A stretch of DNA of 64,000 bases, taken from assembly GCA_019918135.1 (NCBI GenBank), contig WBZZ01002425.1, positions 46,001-110,000 of the forward strand, read 5' to 3'. The position numbers and the translations under genes were made by a program. The notes under the pieces are model-generated. The model was not told where the DNA came from. It searched no databases and saw only the letters and a program-made list of their open reading frames with translations. The stretch comes from Paulinella micropora. Its lineage: Eukaryota > Cercozoa > Imbricatea > Euglyphida > Paulinellidae. Below, piece by piece: positions 48,041-59,520 of this stretch (positions are counted from its first letter, which is position 1; each line of letters opens with the position of its first letter).

Positions 48041-48255
48041 TCCAGTTATTGTTCCGTTCTTAATACCAACCATTCGTTTCAGTCGTCCATTACTGTTGGA
48101 CATGGTATAACCATTAAAGTCATTCTTCGGTATATCGTAAGTCATTAGGTTATGAAGCCTTGAAGCGCCATTCGCGCTGGACCCCTTGGAGAGTGTCTCC
48201 AAGCACCGAAGAAAGCTGGCACCAACACCCAGAGGGACGTTGTCTGGTTCGTGTT

Positions 48256-48267
48256 TGGTGTCAGAGC
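48256..48267 (+). other. retroelement primer-binding site (initiator tRNA-Met type)
   Basis: TGGTGTCAGAGC differs by one base from TGGTATCAGAGC, the classical minus-strand primer site complementary to the 3' end of initiator tRNA-Met. It lies at the end of the LTR-like region and 525 bp before the first gag frame. Confidence 0.6.
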
Positions 48268-48780
48268 AGAACTCATTTCTGTCTACTGTGTGTGGTTGAT
48301 AGGTAACTGGTGAGGCCCTGTGCGAGTTAAGCTGAGTCTCATCGCAGTGGGTGGTGGTTCGAGGCCGTTCGAGCTCAGCCAGCAGCCCACCAAGGCGTCA
48401 AGAGTTCCCCGAGGAACGTTCCGTGGACAGTGGCCGTGGCAGCAAGACGTCCAGCTCGCCAGTTCAGCCGGTTACGGCGGTTTCCGGCAACCTCTCTTTC
48501 TACATAACAGGCTTGACTTTGATCCGGTTTTGGGTGGACTCTCGCAGTGGCCCGTTTACGTTCGGCCCCCACTTGCACAGACCCCACTCATTTGTTTGGC
48601 GTCAAACGCCGACGTTGGACTTTTCCCTCAGTGGGCTGGTCTGAAGGACCCCCCAGCTGTGGTGAGAAACCCCAAGCTCAACAGATCCAATCGTCGGGAC
48701 AGGTGGCTTTGCTTCCCTGTCGCCGACGTTCGCTCAACAAGTTTCTGATCAAGTAGCTCGGGTAAGCACGAAGGTAAGAA

Positions 48781-51334
48781 ATGGCCTTATATACTCCATA
48801 CCCGAAAGTGAAACTAGATCTGAAAATTTCTTCCCTCCCAAGGAATATAAAAGACGTTAAGACGTATGAGACTACTTTGATAGCTATTCTTAGATTAGTT
48901 AACCCATTGTTAATGAATTTCTTAGAGGGAAAAGCCATATTAAATAATCTTTCCCAGCACTGTCAAGAATGAGTCTGCACCGTCACCATCTACCTCTAAG
49001 TCACAGAGACCACAGTTTCAGTCTGTCACACAAAGAGAGTTAGATGAAGAAGAAGGTCTGAGGAAAGAAGAAGAAAAGAATGATCACGTGAGGAAAAGAA
49101 GAGAGCTGAAAGATGAGTTGTTAGCATACCTCATTTCCTCATGTCAGCAGAATTCGGATGCTATGCCTGAAGCAGAAGGTGAACCTGCGAAATTCTGGAA
49201 AGCTATAGTAGACAAGTTTAGAGGATTAGACGAGATAGCAAAGGCAAATCGATTAGACAAGCTAGATGCTATGCAGGGACCTAGTTTGATGAGTAGAGTT
49301 GAGACATGGCTAACGAAGTACAAGACATTATCAGACAGGTTGAGATAGACGAAGGAAGACCTGAGTCAGACTACAAGAAGTGTAAGAAGCTATTTCGACT
49401 CCTACAACACTTAGACCACATGTCAACTCTATACACTACATCAGCACATGGATCACAGATGGGACTGGAAACAGCTAACCCTAAAGATAGTACAGGTCGC
49501 ACAAGAACACAACAACGAAAAACTGTACAGGGAAGTAATAACACCGCAGAAAGGTAAGCAGGTAGTGTTTAGTACAGTTTCGACGACGAAGGATTCTGAA
49601 CTAAAATGCTACTGCTGCAAGCAAGCAGCTGGGCATATGTGTTATGAATGTACGTCGAGATGTGTGCGAACGGATTGCAGAGAGGGAGAAAGAGGTGTCA
49701 GACACACAGGTAGTGATTGCTCTTTCACTAAATGCATAACAGCAAGACAGGGAAAGACGGTTAAGCCTAAGTCAACAGACAGACCTCGAAAACCCACTCC
49801 CAAAGATAGCTCTTCTGATAAATCTAGCTCTAAACACAAGCTCAGGAAGGGTAGCACGATGAACAAAAGGAAAGGACCCAGGAAAGGTAAGTTCATATGT
49901 GTAGGTGAGGAGCAGGAAGAGGAAGAGAACGAGTCATCACAAGACGAAAGAGAGTCAGTTGCCCCACCTGAAGATGACGAGGTAGAGTCACCAGAACAGT
50001 CAGATCATGGTAGTCAGCGAGATGACGACAATGATGAGCCTGAGGATTCACTACAACTCATACAGTGGATACATATGAATGTGGAGATAAAGAAGAGGGA
50101 GAACAAGAGTAGACCTCAGACTAACCCTATCCCTATTCCCATCCCACACACTCATCAGCAAGTTAAGCCCCTAGCTAGACCCCCGCAGGAGTTTAGAGGG
50201 ATTGACCCCAGCATCTTTCATGTCCCATATTTCTCTAGCGACTTTTTGCTGAAATACGCATTACTGGAAGCACAGAGTAGATATTTAGGACGAGACCTCT
50301 CTTTAGTTTTGACAGAGCTGTTTGGTGTTGTTCCCCTTGACACAGTCCCCTTAGAGGCACTTAATCTTAATTATGCTAAGGTTTGGAGATCAAGGAAGAT
50401 AGAGACACCTGAGGAGTTCTTGATCCCTGATAACAAGAGATGTGAAGGCATAGTCAAGGAGACAGGCAAGCGATGCAAGTGGACCCTAGACCTTTGTAGA
50501 AAAGGTGGACTGGGAGCTAGTGCAGCCTGGAGGTTGATTAGGTTCAAGAAGTGTGAATTTCACAAGCCAAAGCTCAGACCAGACTCAGACAAAAGCCCTG
50601 CGATGACAGAAGAAGCGAAAGCCCTCATGATAGCCGCTCTAGCTGAGATCAGAGACCCCGTACTCTATGATCGCGTTTACAGAGGGATCCCAAGAGATGA
50701 GGATGGATGTCCTTTGCCCCCACCACACCTAGTAGAGATCTCTAATCAAATCCCAGCAGATGACCTCAAGGTAGGAACTATGGCCTTATGCGTGAACAGT
50801 GATAGGCGTAGATCACCTCATGTAGTCAGTATGGATAGAGCTCAGCCAGTAAGCCCAGCACGAGAAGAGGCTAGTCAGAATGAGAGTAGAGAAGATGGAG
50901 TAAACGAGTCTGTACAGACAGATCGGACAGAGAGAATAGATGATGAAGAAGAATCCTTTGAGGCCACCCCGGGAGACTGGATGGATCCAGCTAGTAGTCA
51001 GTATGGTCAGTTCCTCAACAGATGGATGTCCCCTTCAGATATTCTCACTGATTCAGAACGTAAGACAGCAGGATTAGGACGTAAGCTCGCTATGGAAACC
51101 CCAGATACCCCAGCTAGTCAAGCTAGGGAAGTATCAGATGATTGCGGAGGAGAAACTGTCATTAGAAGGAGGGGAAAGAGTAGTTACAAATCCTATCTTG
51201 ATGTTAGCGCTCTACCTTCATTAATCCAGGCACCGGCAGCTAGTAGTAGCTCTAGTAGCACCACTGGATCAGTGACTGTCAGGCTAGTAGTAGTAGTAGT
51301 AGTGCAGGTCAGCCTACCTCTACGCGCCCCATAA
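48781..51334 (+). pseudogene. retroelement gag with C-terminal Cys/His domain, several frameshifts
   Basis: The first frame (48,781-48,972) reads LDLKISSLPRNIKDVKTYET, LIAILRLVNPLLMNFL. The next (49,088-49,348) has FWKAIVDKFRGLDEIAKANR and SLMSRVETWLTKYKTLSDRL, the UBN2/copia-gag helix region, which continues in another frame at 49,318 (VEIDEGRPESDYKKCKKLFR). The long frame 49,448-51,334 contains a zinc-knuckle-like CYCCKQAAGHMCYEC, a Ser/Lys/Glu-rich linker and PQEFRGIDPSIFHVPYFSSD. The Cys/His domain follows: RCEGIVKETGKRCKW, LDLC, KKCEFHKPK (about residues 335-380). A Ser/Thr-rich end stops at TAA. The C-terminal domain is not part of ordinary gag. Confidence 0.6.
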
Positions 51335-51660
51335 GCAGTGCGAAAAATAGTACAACGCCAGCTAGTGCAAGCATACCAGAAAGCGGTAGTGTGCCTTTGG
51401 TTAATCCCAGAGCGACATCGCCGCCTGACATTGTCAACCAACCGGGTAGAATACAGGGTTATTTCACTCAACTCTTCGATGCCGTTCACAAGGGAAGTTT
51501 CAGTGTCGACTTTAGGTCGACTGGAGCTTACAATAGGGATGAATCGGTAAAAGTTTTTTATTCAGGACTGCATGCGCAAGGTCATATAACAGTACATAAA
51601 CAACATGAATCTAAGGAGTGAAGACGTAGACGCTACCGAGTTTACAATAGATTTCCCTTA
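51240..51660 (+). pseudogene. continuation of the gag-like protein in a shifted frame
   Basis: After the Ser/triplet tract (TAGTAGTAG at 51,287-51,302) the reading frame 51,391-51,621 gives IQGYFTQLFDAVHKGSFSVD and ESVKVFYSGLHAQGHITVHK. This looks like real protein but I do not recognise it. It probably follows the gag frame after a shift in the triplet repeat. Confidence 0.4.
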
Positions 51661-51789
51661 TCTCGCTTACACTGATTCGCACCAATACTGATTGGGGCAC
51701 ATAACCGTCCTATGCACAGCCATAACAAGGCTTACTCGGGCAATATGAGGTCACGAGTGAGATCTTTGAGACGGTGCACAATGTTAAAT

Positions 51790-52653
51790 TACGTGGGACC
51801 ACTGCCGGAGGCAGGGGAGGAGGAATCAAATATATCCTTACGGTTATCGATCGGGCTTCCAATTATGTGATCACGGTGCCCACGAAGGACGACACCAAGG
51901 AAACGACCGCTAAGGCACTCATAGATTAATGTCTTTAGCAGGATTGGAGTTCCGAGGAAGATCATTTTGCATCGGCCCGGGGGGAGTTCGTTTATCAATT
52001 GGGTCTCAAATGAGCTGAGTGCATATTTCGGTTTTAAGTGGAACTATGTCACTGCTTATAAACCGATGGCTAATGGGAAGATCGAGCGGATGCACAAAAC
52101 CATGAAGGCGTCGTTGAAAATATACTGCCAGAACAACCAGAAGATTTGGCCAGAAACGGTACATGCTTTCACGTTTGCGGTTAGTAACCTGGGATCTTTA
52201 TCTTTGGGGGGGGGGGGGGTGGGGGGCATGTTCGGCTTTGCCCGAACCAGTTGGTGCACGGGAAGGTGTTGATCATGAACACCTACGGACTTTCTGAAAC
52301 ACACTGCGCTCTATGAGCCAACGGAACTGATGGCATGCCGCCTACGGGCGATTGCGGAGGCGGAACACATTGTACGGAAACAGCGGGAGGCCGACATGCG
52401 GCGCAAGGACGCCAGGGGGCAACAGAAGTTCAAACACGACGAGTTCAATGTGGGGGACACAGTCTTGTTATATGTCCCGAGCATCCCGGTGGGGGTATCG
52501 GTGAAACTATATGAGAAATGGCAGGGGCCATATCAGGTGGTACAGCAGACGGCGGCGTATAACTACAAAATTCGCCACCAGCGTACGAGTAAGGAACAGA
52601 TTGTTCACGTACGACGGCTGGTGAAGTTTTCGCCATTCTTGTTGGATTACTAG
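51790..52653 (+). pseudogene. gypsy integrase, frameshifted
   Basis: The core reads GGGIKYILTVIDRASNYVIT, PTKDDTKETTAKALI (Y-x-x-x-x-x-D-R-x-S strand with catalytic D) in one frame. In another (51,967 onward) it reads INWVSNELSAYFGFKWNYVT and YKPMANGKIERMHKTMKASL (G-x-x-E-R), with the catalytic E. A G-run at 52,207-52,223 breaks the frame. From 52,330 the C-terminal domain reads FNVGDTVLLYVPSIPVGVSV, KLYEKWQGPYQVVQQTAAYN and QIVHVRRLVKFSPF (G-P-Y-x-V and V-H-V-x-R-L), ending at TAG 52,653. These blocks are diagnostic of Ty3/gypsy integrases, which insert cDNA into the genome. Confidence 0.8.
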
Positions 52654-52707
52654 ACGGACGCGCAGGCGCTGGCGCGCACAGCGGACGACTGGGGTAACCC
52701 AAATCCT

Positions 52708-53537
52708 TTGCTTACTCGTTCACAGAGGGAGGAGGAGATTGCACGGCTGAAGGATCAGCTCACATATGAGCCGGAGGAGGAGGAGAAACAGAGGTTGCAG
52801 GATGCAATCACGGAATTGGAAACGGGCTCTCATGAGAGAGTGTCAAGGAGGCAACGGAAGGGGGAGAACGAGAAAGACGCCAAGGAGAAGGCAAAGAAAG
52901 AGGCCCGAGGGAGGGTGGAGATTAGGGAGCGGAAGGAAAAGATGGAGCGGCAGAGATGCCGCGGCAGGAAGCGAAGAAGGAGGAGAAGGAGAGGGAGAAG
53001 AAACAGAGGGGACGACCGGCCCTTCCGAAGCCGCCACAGGAAGGTCAGGATGGGGGCCGAGGCGGGATGAGGCCAAGGTCGGACAAGTGGGTGGGGGACC
53101 CGGCCAAAATCGATAAGATCCAGTGGAGGGTTGGCAAGTTCTACCTGATGAGGCCGGCGGCCAAGGATGTCGCGGACGATACCACGGATGACTTCTACGT
53201 CATGCGGGTCCTCAAGGTGGGAGGACGCACAAGGTCCAAGGCGGCAGCGGGCATTGCCCCGGTGATGCAACTTTGGAGGAGTGGCGACGTGACGGAATTG
53301 GACAAACGTCGTCGGTTCGACCCAGTTTTTCTAGAGAACTGGGCACAAAAACGGGAAACATGGGATCTGAGCATCCAGGTGGATGACAAGGACCATACGC
53401 CCTACACGGTACAGTCGAGACCCAGAATGGTTTTGGACATGCAGTTTGACCTCACGGAGGATTGGCTATTCCCACCATCATATGGGATGTCATTGAGGTG
53501 GAAGAGGAAGGCCCGGATAGTGATAGAAATAGAATAG
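52708..53537 (+). pseudogene. gypsy downstream (accessory) ORF, one frameshift
   Basis: The first frame (52,708-53,070) is a charged coiled-coil, EEEIARLKDQLTYEPEEEEK, turning very Arg-rich. The second (52,956-53,537) continues with Lys/Glu repeats and a globular C-terminal part: IQWRVGKFYLMRPAAKDVAD, DFYVMRVLKVGGRTRSK, PVMQLWRSGDVTELDKRRRF, VFLENWAQKRETW. The V-x-R-V-L ... W ... F-x-P-V-F-L-E-N-W arrangement suggests a small beta-barrel, perhaps chromodomain-like chromatin targeting. TAG ends it at 53,537, before the polypurine tract. I cannot assign a family. Confidence 0.45.
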
Positions 53538-53722
53538 AGGGGATAGGATGGGGATAGACTATAGGACGGATAGTGATATAAATAGAATAGAAGACGGGAT
53601 GGGGAATCGGGAAGGTATTCAGGAGGGGGGGGGGGGTGGGGGGGAAAAGGGTGGGTACAGAACGGGGGAACTGGAGAAGGGGGAAAGTTTTTAAGAGGTA
53701 CTCGGGGTCGTTTCAAGCATGG

Positions 53723-53935
53723 AGTGTTAGTGCCGGGGGGACCGCGGTGGGGGATATCAAATGCTTGGCGGGAGCCTTCCCTTACCTACGTCTTAAGTTA
53801 CTTCTGGGCTACACGGCGACTGGGCGCTGAGGCGTGGCCGCAGGAAGGTAGTGGGGTGTTCTAATGCGGTGGCATGACCCAAGGGAGACAGTGCTGGGCC
53901 CTGGCGCTAGGCTAGCAACGAGCCCCACCCCTTAC
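53723..53935 (+). repeat. probable gypsy 3' LTR
   Basis: The sequence from TGTTAGTGCCGGGGGGACC to about 53,935 lies between the polypurine tract and the telomere-type repeats. It is not repeated elsewhere in the window, so the assignment rests on position only. Confidence 0.35.
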
Positions 53936-53939
53936 CCCG

Positions 53940-54335
53940 ACCCTCGCCCTGAACCCCAACTTCCTCGTTGATAGCGCTAACCCTAAACCAGTGACCCTAA
54001 CCCTAAGTTCAATCCTAGTGACACTAACCCTAACCCTAACCCTAAGTTCCCTAACCCTAACCCTAACCCTAACCCTGAGCCCTGAGCCCTAAACCCTAAC
54101 CCTAACACTAACACTAACTTCCTCGTTGATAGCGGTAACCCTAAACCTGTCACCCTAACCCTAAGCTTAAGCTTAAGTCCTAACCCTAACACTAACCCTA
54201 AGTTCCCTATTACTAACCTAACCCTAACCCTAAGTTCCCTATTGCTAACCTAACCCTAAGGCTACTGGCACCCGACCCTAACCCTAGTGACCCTAGTAGC
54301 ACTGACCCTAACCCTAACCCTAACCCTAACAGTAA
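53940..54335. repeat. degenerate interstitial CCCTAA array
   Basis: At least 25 CCCTAA units with variants (CCCTGA, CACTAA, CCTAAG) and inserted pieces such as AACTTCCTCGTTGATAGC, which occurs twice (53,959 and 54,117). It is a decayed telomeric array of the TTAGGG class in reverse orientation. Confidence 0.9.
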
Positions 54336-54339
54336 TTGT

Positions 54340-55180
54340 TTGCCCATCCATCCATGGACCTCAATTATCAAATATTAATATTATGACCCTAGCCCTAGCC
54401 CTATGGTCACATGTTACACTCGTTACTTCAACTCTGCCGCTAACCCTAAGCAGGTAGGGCAATCCTAGTCAGCAGGAATAGTTGCGCTGGTAGAAGTAAT
54501 CGATTATTCTGCTCTGGAGTCGAGTGCTTATGGCATGTGTGTAGCATTACAAAAACCTACTGCACGGACAGTGTCCACAGGATCGCAGCTGATCCGCTAC
54601 TGGTTTGAATTCAAATTTGAATATTGACGCTTGAGCTGTTCAAACTTTTTAGATAAATGTATAAATAAAATATTTAGCAAATAGCATGTCCATGCGACAA
54701 TTTCCGGCTGAGTTCCATCCAAAACATATCGATCATTATAGCTGAAATGACGAAATCGACCCGAACGACAGTCACGTCAAAAATTATTTCTACAAAAGTC
54801 CGCCCGTTGTGGTCACTACATGATGTCGGTGGCACCTTCCCAGATGTGCTTTACAAGATAGTATCTTTTTTTTTACCACAACTTCCTTGCTTTTTGTGAT
54901 CGTGATGATATACCGAAAGTCGTATATCGATTTTTTTAATGGCCGAAATGATGATTTTGTGAACAACTTTAGGGCCACCGTGTGGCCGGATGAGGAGCTG
55001 TGGTTGCATGAGTCGGTGTTTAGAGCCGTCCCGACATCTAATGAGCAGGATGAACAAATTAAAGGTATTTGGTGCTGCCATGTGTTCCCTTGAAGATCGA
55101 ATCCAAATTAGCTTGTTACAAAACCCCCAAAAACCCACTAATATCTAGGAAACTTGACCTAAAGTACTATATCAGCCACC
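54340..55180. other. AT-rich gene-free stretch
   Basis: I see no gene. A copy of the satellite core (CTGCACGGACAGTGTCCACAGG) lies at 54,558-54,580. Confidence 0.5.
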
Positions 55181-55184
55181 CTTG

Positions 55185-55830
55185 CTATGCAACCACCGCA
55201 ATCTGTTCTTCTGTGCTGATATGCTCCAAATTCCTCCTAGCCAGGCCCAAAAAGGACAGGATAATTTTTTCATAGCATCACAGAAACCTAAGGATACATC
55301 ATGGCTGTATGGACAGTGTCCGCAGATTGAAAACAGATCCGCTCGCCACCTGCGTATCAGATCCGCGCAAGTCCGCCAGGGAGCTCTTGGGGTCATGCAA
55401 GAAATGTAAGGACCTGACTTAGATGTGTGCTGAGCTCCTGTGACTAATCTTGCCACTCTGTGCCACCGGGATCCCATGATATCCGGCCCAAAGCGAGACT
55501 CGTTGGAATTGCTTTTGGATATATTGTGCGGAGACCCAAACGGTTTCATTTCTCGACTCCGTGGAAGGTAGCCAGAGCTGTTGGGGCCATGAATGATCTC
55601 AGGAAGCCTGAATTAGAAGTGTGTAAGGAAGCGCGCATGAATTTTCTTTCCACTCTGCTGCCCCGGCATCACATGGTGGTAACGAACACAAGTCAAGTTT
55701 ATGTCACGGACCTCAATCGTATGGATACACGATTTCCTCTAGTCCAGTGGGTCCCGACCTCAGCCAGTTGTGCTAAGATGCTCCAAATTCCTCCTAGCCA
55801 GGCCCAAAAAGGACAGGACTGCTATTAGTT
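55185..55830. repeat. satellite-related copies with a 50-bp direct repeat
   Basis: TGCTATGCAACCACCGCAAT, then GCTCCAAATTCCTCCTAGCC and AGGCCCAAAAAGGACAGGA at 55,222-55,262, and the same 45-50 bp again at 55,777-55,822. GGACAGTGTCCGCAGATTG at 55,310 belongs to the satellite family at 57.8 kb. There is no gene. Confidence 0.7.
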
Positions 55831-55925
55831 GATGATTATCTCAACCAGCGGTCATCTGGGGTAGCGCACAGTAAGTCATGGTAAGAAGGACCAGTGTAAT
55901 TTATGCGTAACTAATACGTGTAGGT

Positions 55926-56310
55926 ATGCAGCTTTTTCTTCTTTCTTCTTCTTCTTCTTCTTCTTCTTCTTCTTCTTCTTCTTCTTCTGCTCTCTTGTTT
56001 TCCTGCTGTCTTCTTCTTCTTCTTCTTCTTCTTCTTCTTCTTCTTCTTCTTCTTCTCTCTTCTTCTCTCTTCTTCTCTTCTTCTCTCTTCTTCTCTCTAA
56101 GACTTCTTCTTCCTTCTTCTTCTTCTTCTTCTTCTTCTTCTTCTCTCTTCTTCTCTCTTCTTCTCTCTTATTCTCTCTTCTTCTCTCTTCTCTCTTCTTC
56201 TCTCTAAGACTTCTTCTTCCTTCTTCTTCTTCTTCTTCTTCTTCTTCTTCCTTTTCTGCTTCTTCTGCTTCTTTTGCTTCTTCTGCTGAAGAAGCTTCTT
56301 CTCTCTTCTT
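55926..56310. repeat. (TTC)n microsatellite region
   Basis: Long TTC runs with CTCTTC interruptions, including a duplicated block (TCTCTAAGACTTCTTCTTCC at about 56,094 and 56,202). Open frames read poly-Ser, poly-Leu or poly-Lys/Glu and are not genes. Confidence 0.9.
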
Positions 56311-56319
56311 CTCCATTCA

Positions 56320-57105
56320 AGTCAGGGTTACATGTATGCTGCTGCTGCAGCGGAGAACGCTCCTGGCTACTTTTTTCGTAATGAACCACATTTACATGTC
56401 TAATAATTTTCTCACTGCATCCTGCTTGTCTAAATTTAAAATGTGCTGTGTGACAAGGTGGAGGTATCGGTTTCATGACAGTTGAGGAAACGGTGAGTCC
56501 TTTGTGGCAATCTTCGCTTTTTTAATTATTATATCTACCCCCCCTCCGCCCCCGCCCCCGCCCGCCCCCAACCCCAAGCCCACAAACACACGCACGCACA
56601 CCCAAGGCTTTGATATTTTTATTTCCTTATTTTTACATCCAATGATGGCCTGCATGCAGATGGCAGACTTCGATCCGCAAGATGCACGAGCGGTCCCAAA
56701 GGAAAAGATGCTCTAGCATAACAGAAGCGGGGAAAAATCATTGATACAAAGGTTAGACATGAAGAGAAGACTTCAAGACCTGAACAATGGCTTGGCTGAA
56801 CAATTGCTACTTTCTGATAAACACGATAAGCCTTGACTTGTTTTCGGGGAGTATGGGGGGATAGAGTGCATCTGAAGATGGATGCAAGTTTCAAGTGAGT
56901 CTGGAAGAGAGATTGGGAAACTGAGAAGAGTACCAAACTTCAGGATAGAAACTTTGAATAAAGGATCATTCTTTTTGAGCACATTATATACATCGTGGAT
57001 ATTTTCCAAGAAGAAGACCAAGAAGTTGTTTAAGAGAAAGAGACTCCCGAAGGAGAGAGATTGTGTGTCTGTGTGTACATGTGTGTGTTAGAAAGAGAGA
57101 GAAAG

Positions 57106-57151
<46 letters not shown>

Positions 57152-57785
57152 GGAAGCCTGATGCAAAAACTCAATACTAGCAGAACTGCCTTTATTATGT
57201 ATGTGATGTATAATGAAGCGGTCCCGCTGTTAGCAGGAGCCAGAGCACGAAGCGTCCCAGCTTTAGGACTAAGAAGTGAGGAGTGAGTATTACAAGCATA
57301 CAATTGCAGAAATAAGGTAAGATAAACCCAAAAACGCTTGTAATGCATATGACTCTGACACAGAACAACACTTAAATCGGCTTTGAAAGTCAAATGTAAA
57401 AAATTACAAAAAGAAAGAAACTTAGAAAGAAAGCATCGCGAACGAAATGAAGGTCTCACATGCGACACTCTTTCATTTTTACGATTACTCTTCCCACTAA
57501 TGACTTCGAGTGCTAATCGTAAGCTGCATCATTTACTTACTTCATTTGTATCTAAATCTTTTGATAAAAAAATACTTAGGATTATGTAAGTTCATAGAAA
57601 AAGCATCTGCGATATTAAGATTTACCTAATTGATTTTCATGAAGCTGTGGTTGGGTGAGGATAGTAGTTATCTTTATCATAAGTAAATCTCAACGCAGTA
57701 AATTCAAGTCAAGACTAGCTTCTATCATCAGGTCCTCACCCAAGGGGTCGAGGCGCGAGTCTGACAACACTTACGTGCTATCCTC
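56320..57785. other. gene-free stretch with small microsatellites
   Basis: It contains a C-rich run at 56,537-56,570, (TG)n-like sequence at 57,062-57,088, (TA)n at 57,108-57,130 and (GA)n at 57,131-57,150. No open frame shows family features. Confidence 0.5.
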
Positions 57786-58580
57786 GATATATCCTGGCTG
57801 CACTGACAGTGTCCACAGGTTCCCAACAAATCCGCTTGCCACCTGCGGATCAGATCCTCACGTTCCCAGCTGATCCGCTTGCCACCTGTGGATCTGATCC
57901 GCAGGATCTATCCTTGCTATGCAACCGCCACAATCGGTTCTTCTGTGCGAGAGTTGAGTGCTTATTGATTTTGCACAGCATCACACAAACCTAAGGATAT
58001 ATCATCCCTGCACGGACGGTATCTACAGGATCCCAGCTGATCCGCTGGCCACCTGCGGATCTGATCCACAGGAGCTACCCTCGCTATGCAACCACCGCAA
58101 CCGATGATTCCGCTCTGGAGTGACCAGTCGAGTGCTTATTGCTTTTTCATAACATTACACAAACCTAAGGATCTATCCTGGCTGCATGGACAGTGTCCAC
58201 AGGCTCCCAGCAAATCCGCGGGCCACCTGCGGATCTGATCCGCAGGAGCTACCCTCGCTATGCAACCACCACCATCGATTATTCTGCTCTGGAGTAGAGT
58301 ACTCATTGCTTTTTCATAACATTACACAAACGTAAGGATATATCCTGGCTGCACGGACAGTGTCCACAGGCTCCCAGCTGATCCGCTGGCCACCTGCGGA
58401 TCTGAACCGCAAAAACGACTATCTGATTTTGGAACAAACAAAATTGGTTCCTGCCGGAGCTGAGCGTTGATCGCTTGGGACTCTCACTAATACAAGTTTT
58501 CTGATATATCACGGCCGTACGGATAGTATCCGCAGGTTGTGAGCGAATTTGTTCTCTGTCTGCGGATCAGATCCACACTT
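57786..58580. repeat. tandem satellite, period about 165-210 bp, four to five copies
   Basis: Each unit has ATCCTGGCTGCACGGACAGT, GTCCACAGG-TCCCAGCTGAT, CCGCTGGCCACCTGCGGATC, TGATCCGCAGGAGCTACC, TCGCTATGCAACCACCGCAA and a TTTTTCATAACATTACACAA part. The core CTGCGGATCTGATCCGCAG is nearly palindromic. Starts lie near 57,786, 58,000, 58,175 and 58,340, with a diverged one at 58,505. Single copies are at 54.56 and 55.3 kb. Confidence 0.85.
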
Positions 58581-58761
58581 TCGAATAACGTAAAACAGCT
58601 TTGAAATTTCGTTGCTTTATTGTTTTTATCCGTGGTAGAGGCTATTCTGATTTTGACTTAGTCTTGACTTGAGTTTACTCAGATGCCATTACAAGAATTT
58701 CTATCCGCAGCCGACCACAGGATTCTTGCGGATCGAGTAGGTAAACCCTATGGTGTTTCTA

Positions 58762-58812
58762 AACCTAACCCTAACCCTAACCCTAACCCTAACCCTACCC
58801 TAACCCTAACTC
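58762..58812. repeat. short interstitial CCCTAA array at a retroelement breakpoint
   Basis: About eight CCCTAA units, almost perfect, between GGTGTTTCTAAA and CTCCCCTTTCG. The copia integrase frame on the minus strand runs into it and there becomes a V-G-L-G-L-G repeat, so the element is cut exactly here. Confidence 0.9.
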
Positions 58813-59520
58813 CCCTTTCGACTTTCCCTCTCCGAGCATTAACTTTCATCACAGCAGCATACCCTGTGGGGCATAGGTGATGCAAGTAAGGTTTCCGGCG
58901 ATGAATGATCTCATAGGGGAACTTACCCTTGAAGGGTCCTTGGGCAATCGGGAGGAGGTTATTGATGTAAGTGGTTCTTTTCCATCTCCGTCCAAAACTT
59001 AGGAGGGAGTCCTGCGTCACTGAGCATAGCTCTAGCCGGTCCACCATTCGTCTGGTGGGACCTTTCTATCTTAGAAACTGCCTGTTTCTCGGCGGTAGGC
59101 GCCTCAATTAAGATAGGTTGGTTCACATCAACCCACTCCTGAAAACATTCATACTTACCATACTCCTGATCACAAGTAATGAATTTAGCCTTCCTATTTG
59201 TGTGTCTTTCAAAGAATGCAACTGCCTCAGTGAAACACGGGAAAAATTCATTTTTGTGCGGTAAGTAATAGTCAAGTTCGAAATTAGATGCGAGACATTT
59301 GACCGTAAACTTGTACTTCTTGCCGTCCTATAATATAGTATTCCACCATCCTTGGGTATCCATAGAAAGGTGAACCCCGGAATGACGTTCTACTATGTGA
59401 TGGTTTTTGTGAAAGTATGGTGTTCTTTTAATCTTATTACGTAAGCAATACTCACACTTCATGATTCTCTCACGCCACCCTGACCCCACTATCTTTACCT
59501 ACATGTAGTGAGCCATCCTC
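58813..59520 (-). pseudogene. copia integrase, frameshifted
   Basis: The minus strand gives a zinc pair and core, ERIMKCEYCLRNKIKRTPYF and HSGVHLSMDTQGWWNTI (first D), then KKYKFTVKCLASNFELDYYL. After FITCDQEYGKYECFQEWVDV (second D) comes AVSKIERSHQTNGGPARAML (catalytic E), LSDAGLPPKFWTEMEKNH, and in the next frame INNLLPIAQGPFKGKFPYEI and IHRRKPYLHHLCPTGYAAVM. This is the normal order of copia integrase. The stop at about 59,325 and the shift at about 58,985 break it. Confidence 0.75.

Larger units (their letters stand above)
47795..51660 (+). mobile_element. copia-type retroelement 5' part: LTR end, primer-binding site, gag
   Basis: LTR-like repeats, then the primer-binding site at 48,256, then a frameshifted gag with a zinc motif. 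There is no protease, integrase or RT of this element. At about 51,660-51,790 the sequence changes to a gypsy integrase, so the element is cut. Its gag shares an unusual C-terminal Cys/His domain with the element at 60-63.6 kb. Confidence 0.6.
51790..53730 (+). mobile_element. Ty3/gypsy element 3' part: integrase, accessory ORF, polypurine tract
   Basis: Integrase catalytic region, integrase C-terminal domain, a downstream basic ORF and a G-rich polypurine tract (53,616-53,640) before TGTTAGTGCC (53,723), a plausible LTR start. RT and RNase H are absent. The element joins the preceding gag remnant at about 51,660-51,790, and its 3' end runs into degenerate telomere repeats at 53,940. Confidence 0.7.

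Noticed and set aside
48320..48748. 142-codon frame downstream of the primer-binding site
   Set aside because: It could be a leader ORF, but it has no gag features and competes with the better-supported gag frames from 48,781.
55876..56316. Poly-Lys/Glu frame across the TTC region
   Set aside because: A simple-sequence artefact with no unique domain. Nothing like the Lys-rich exon's VLEATEREQ flank is present.
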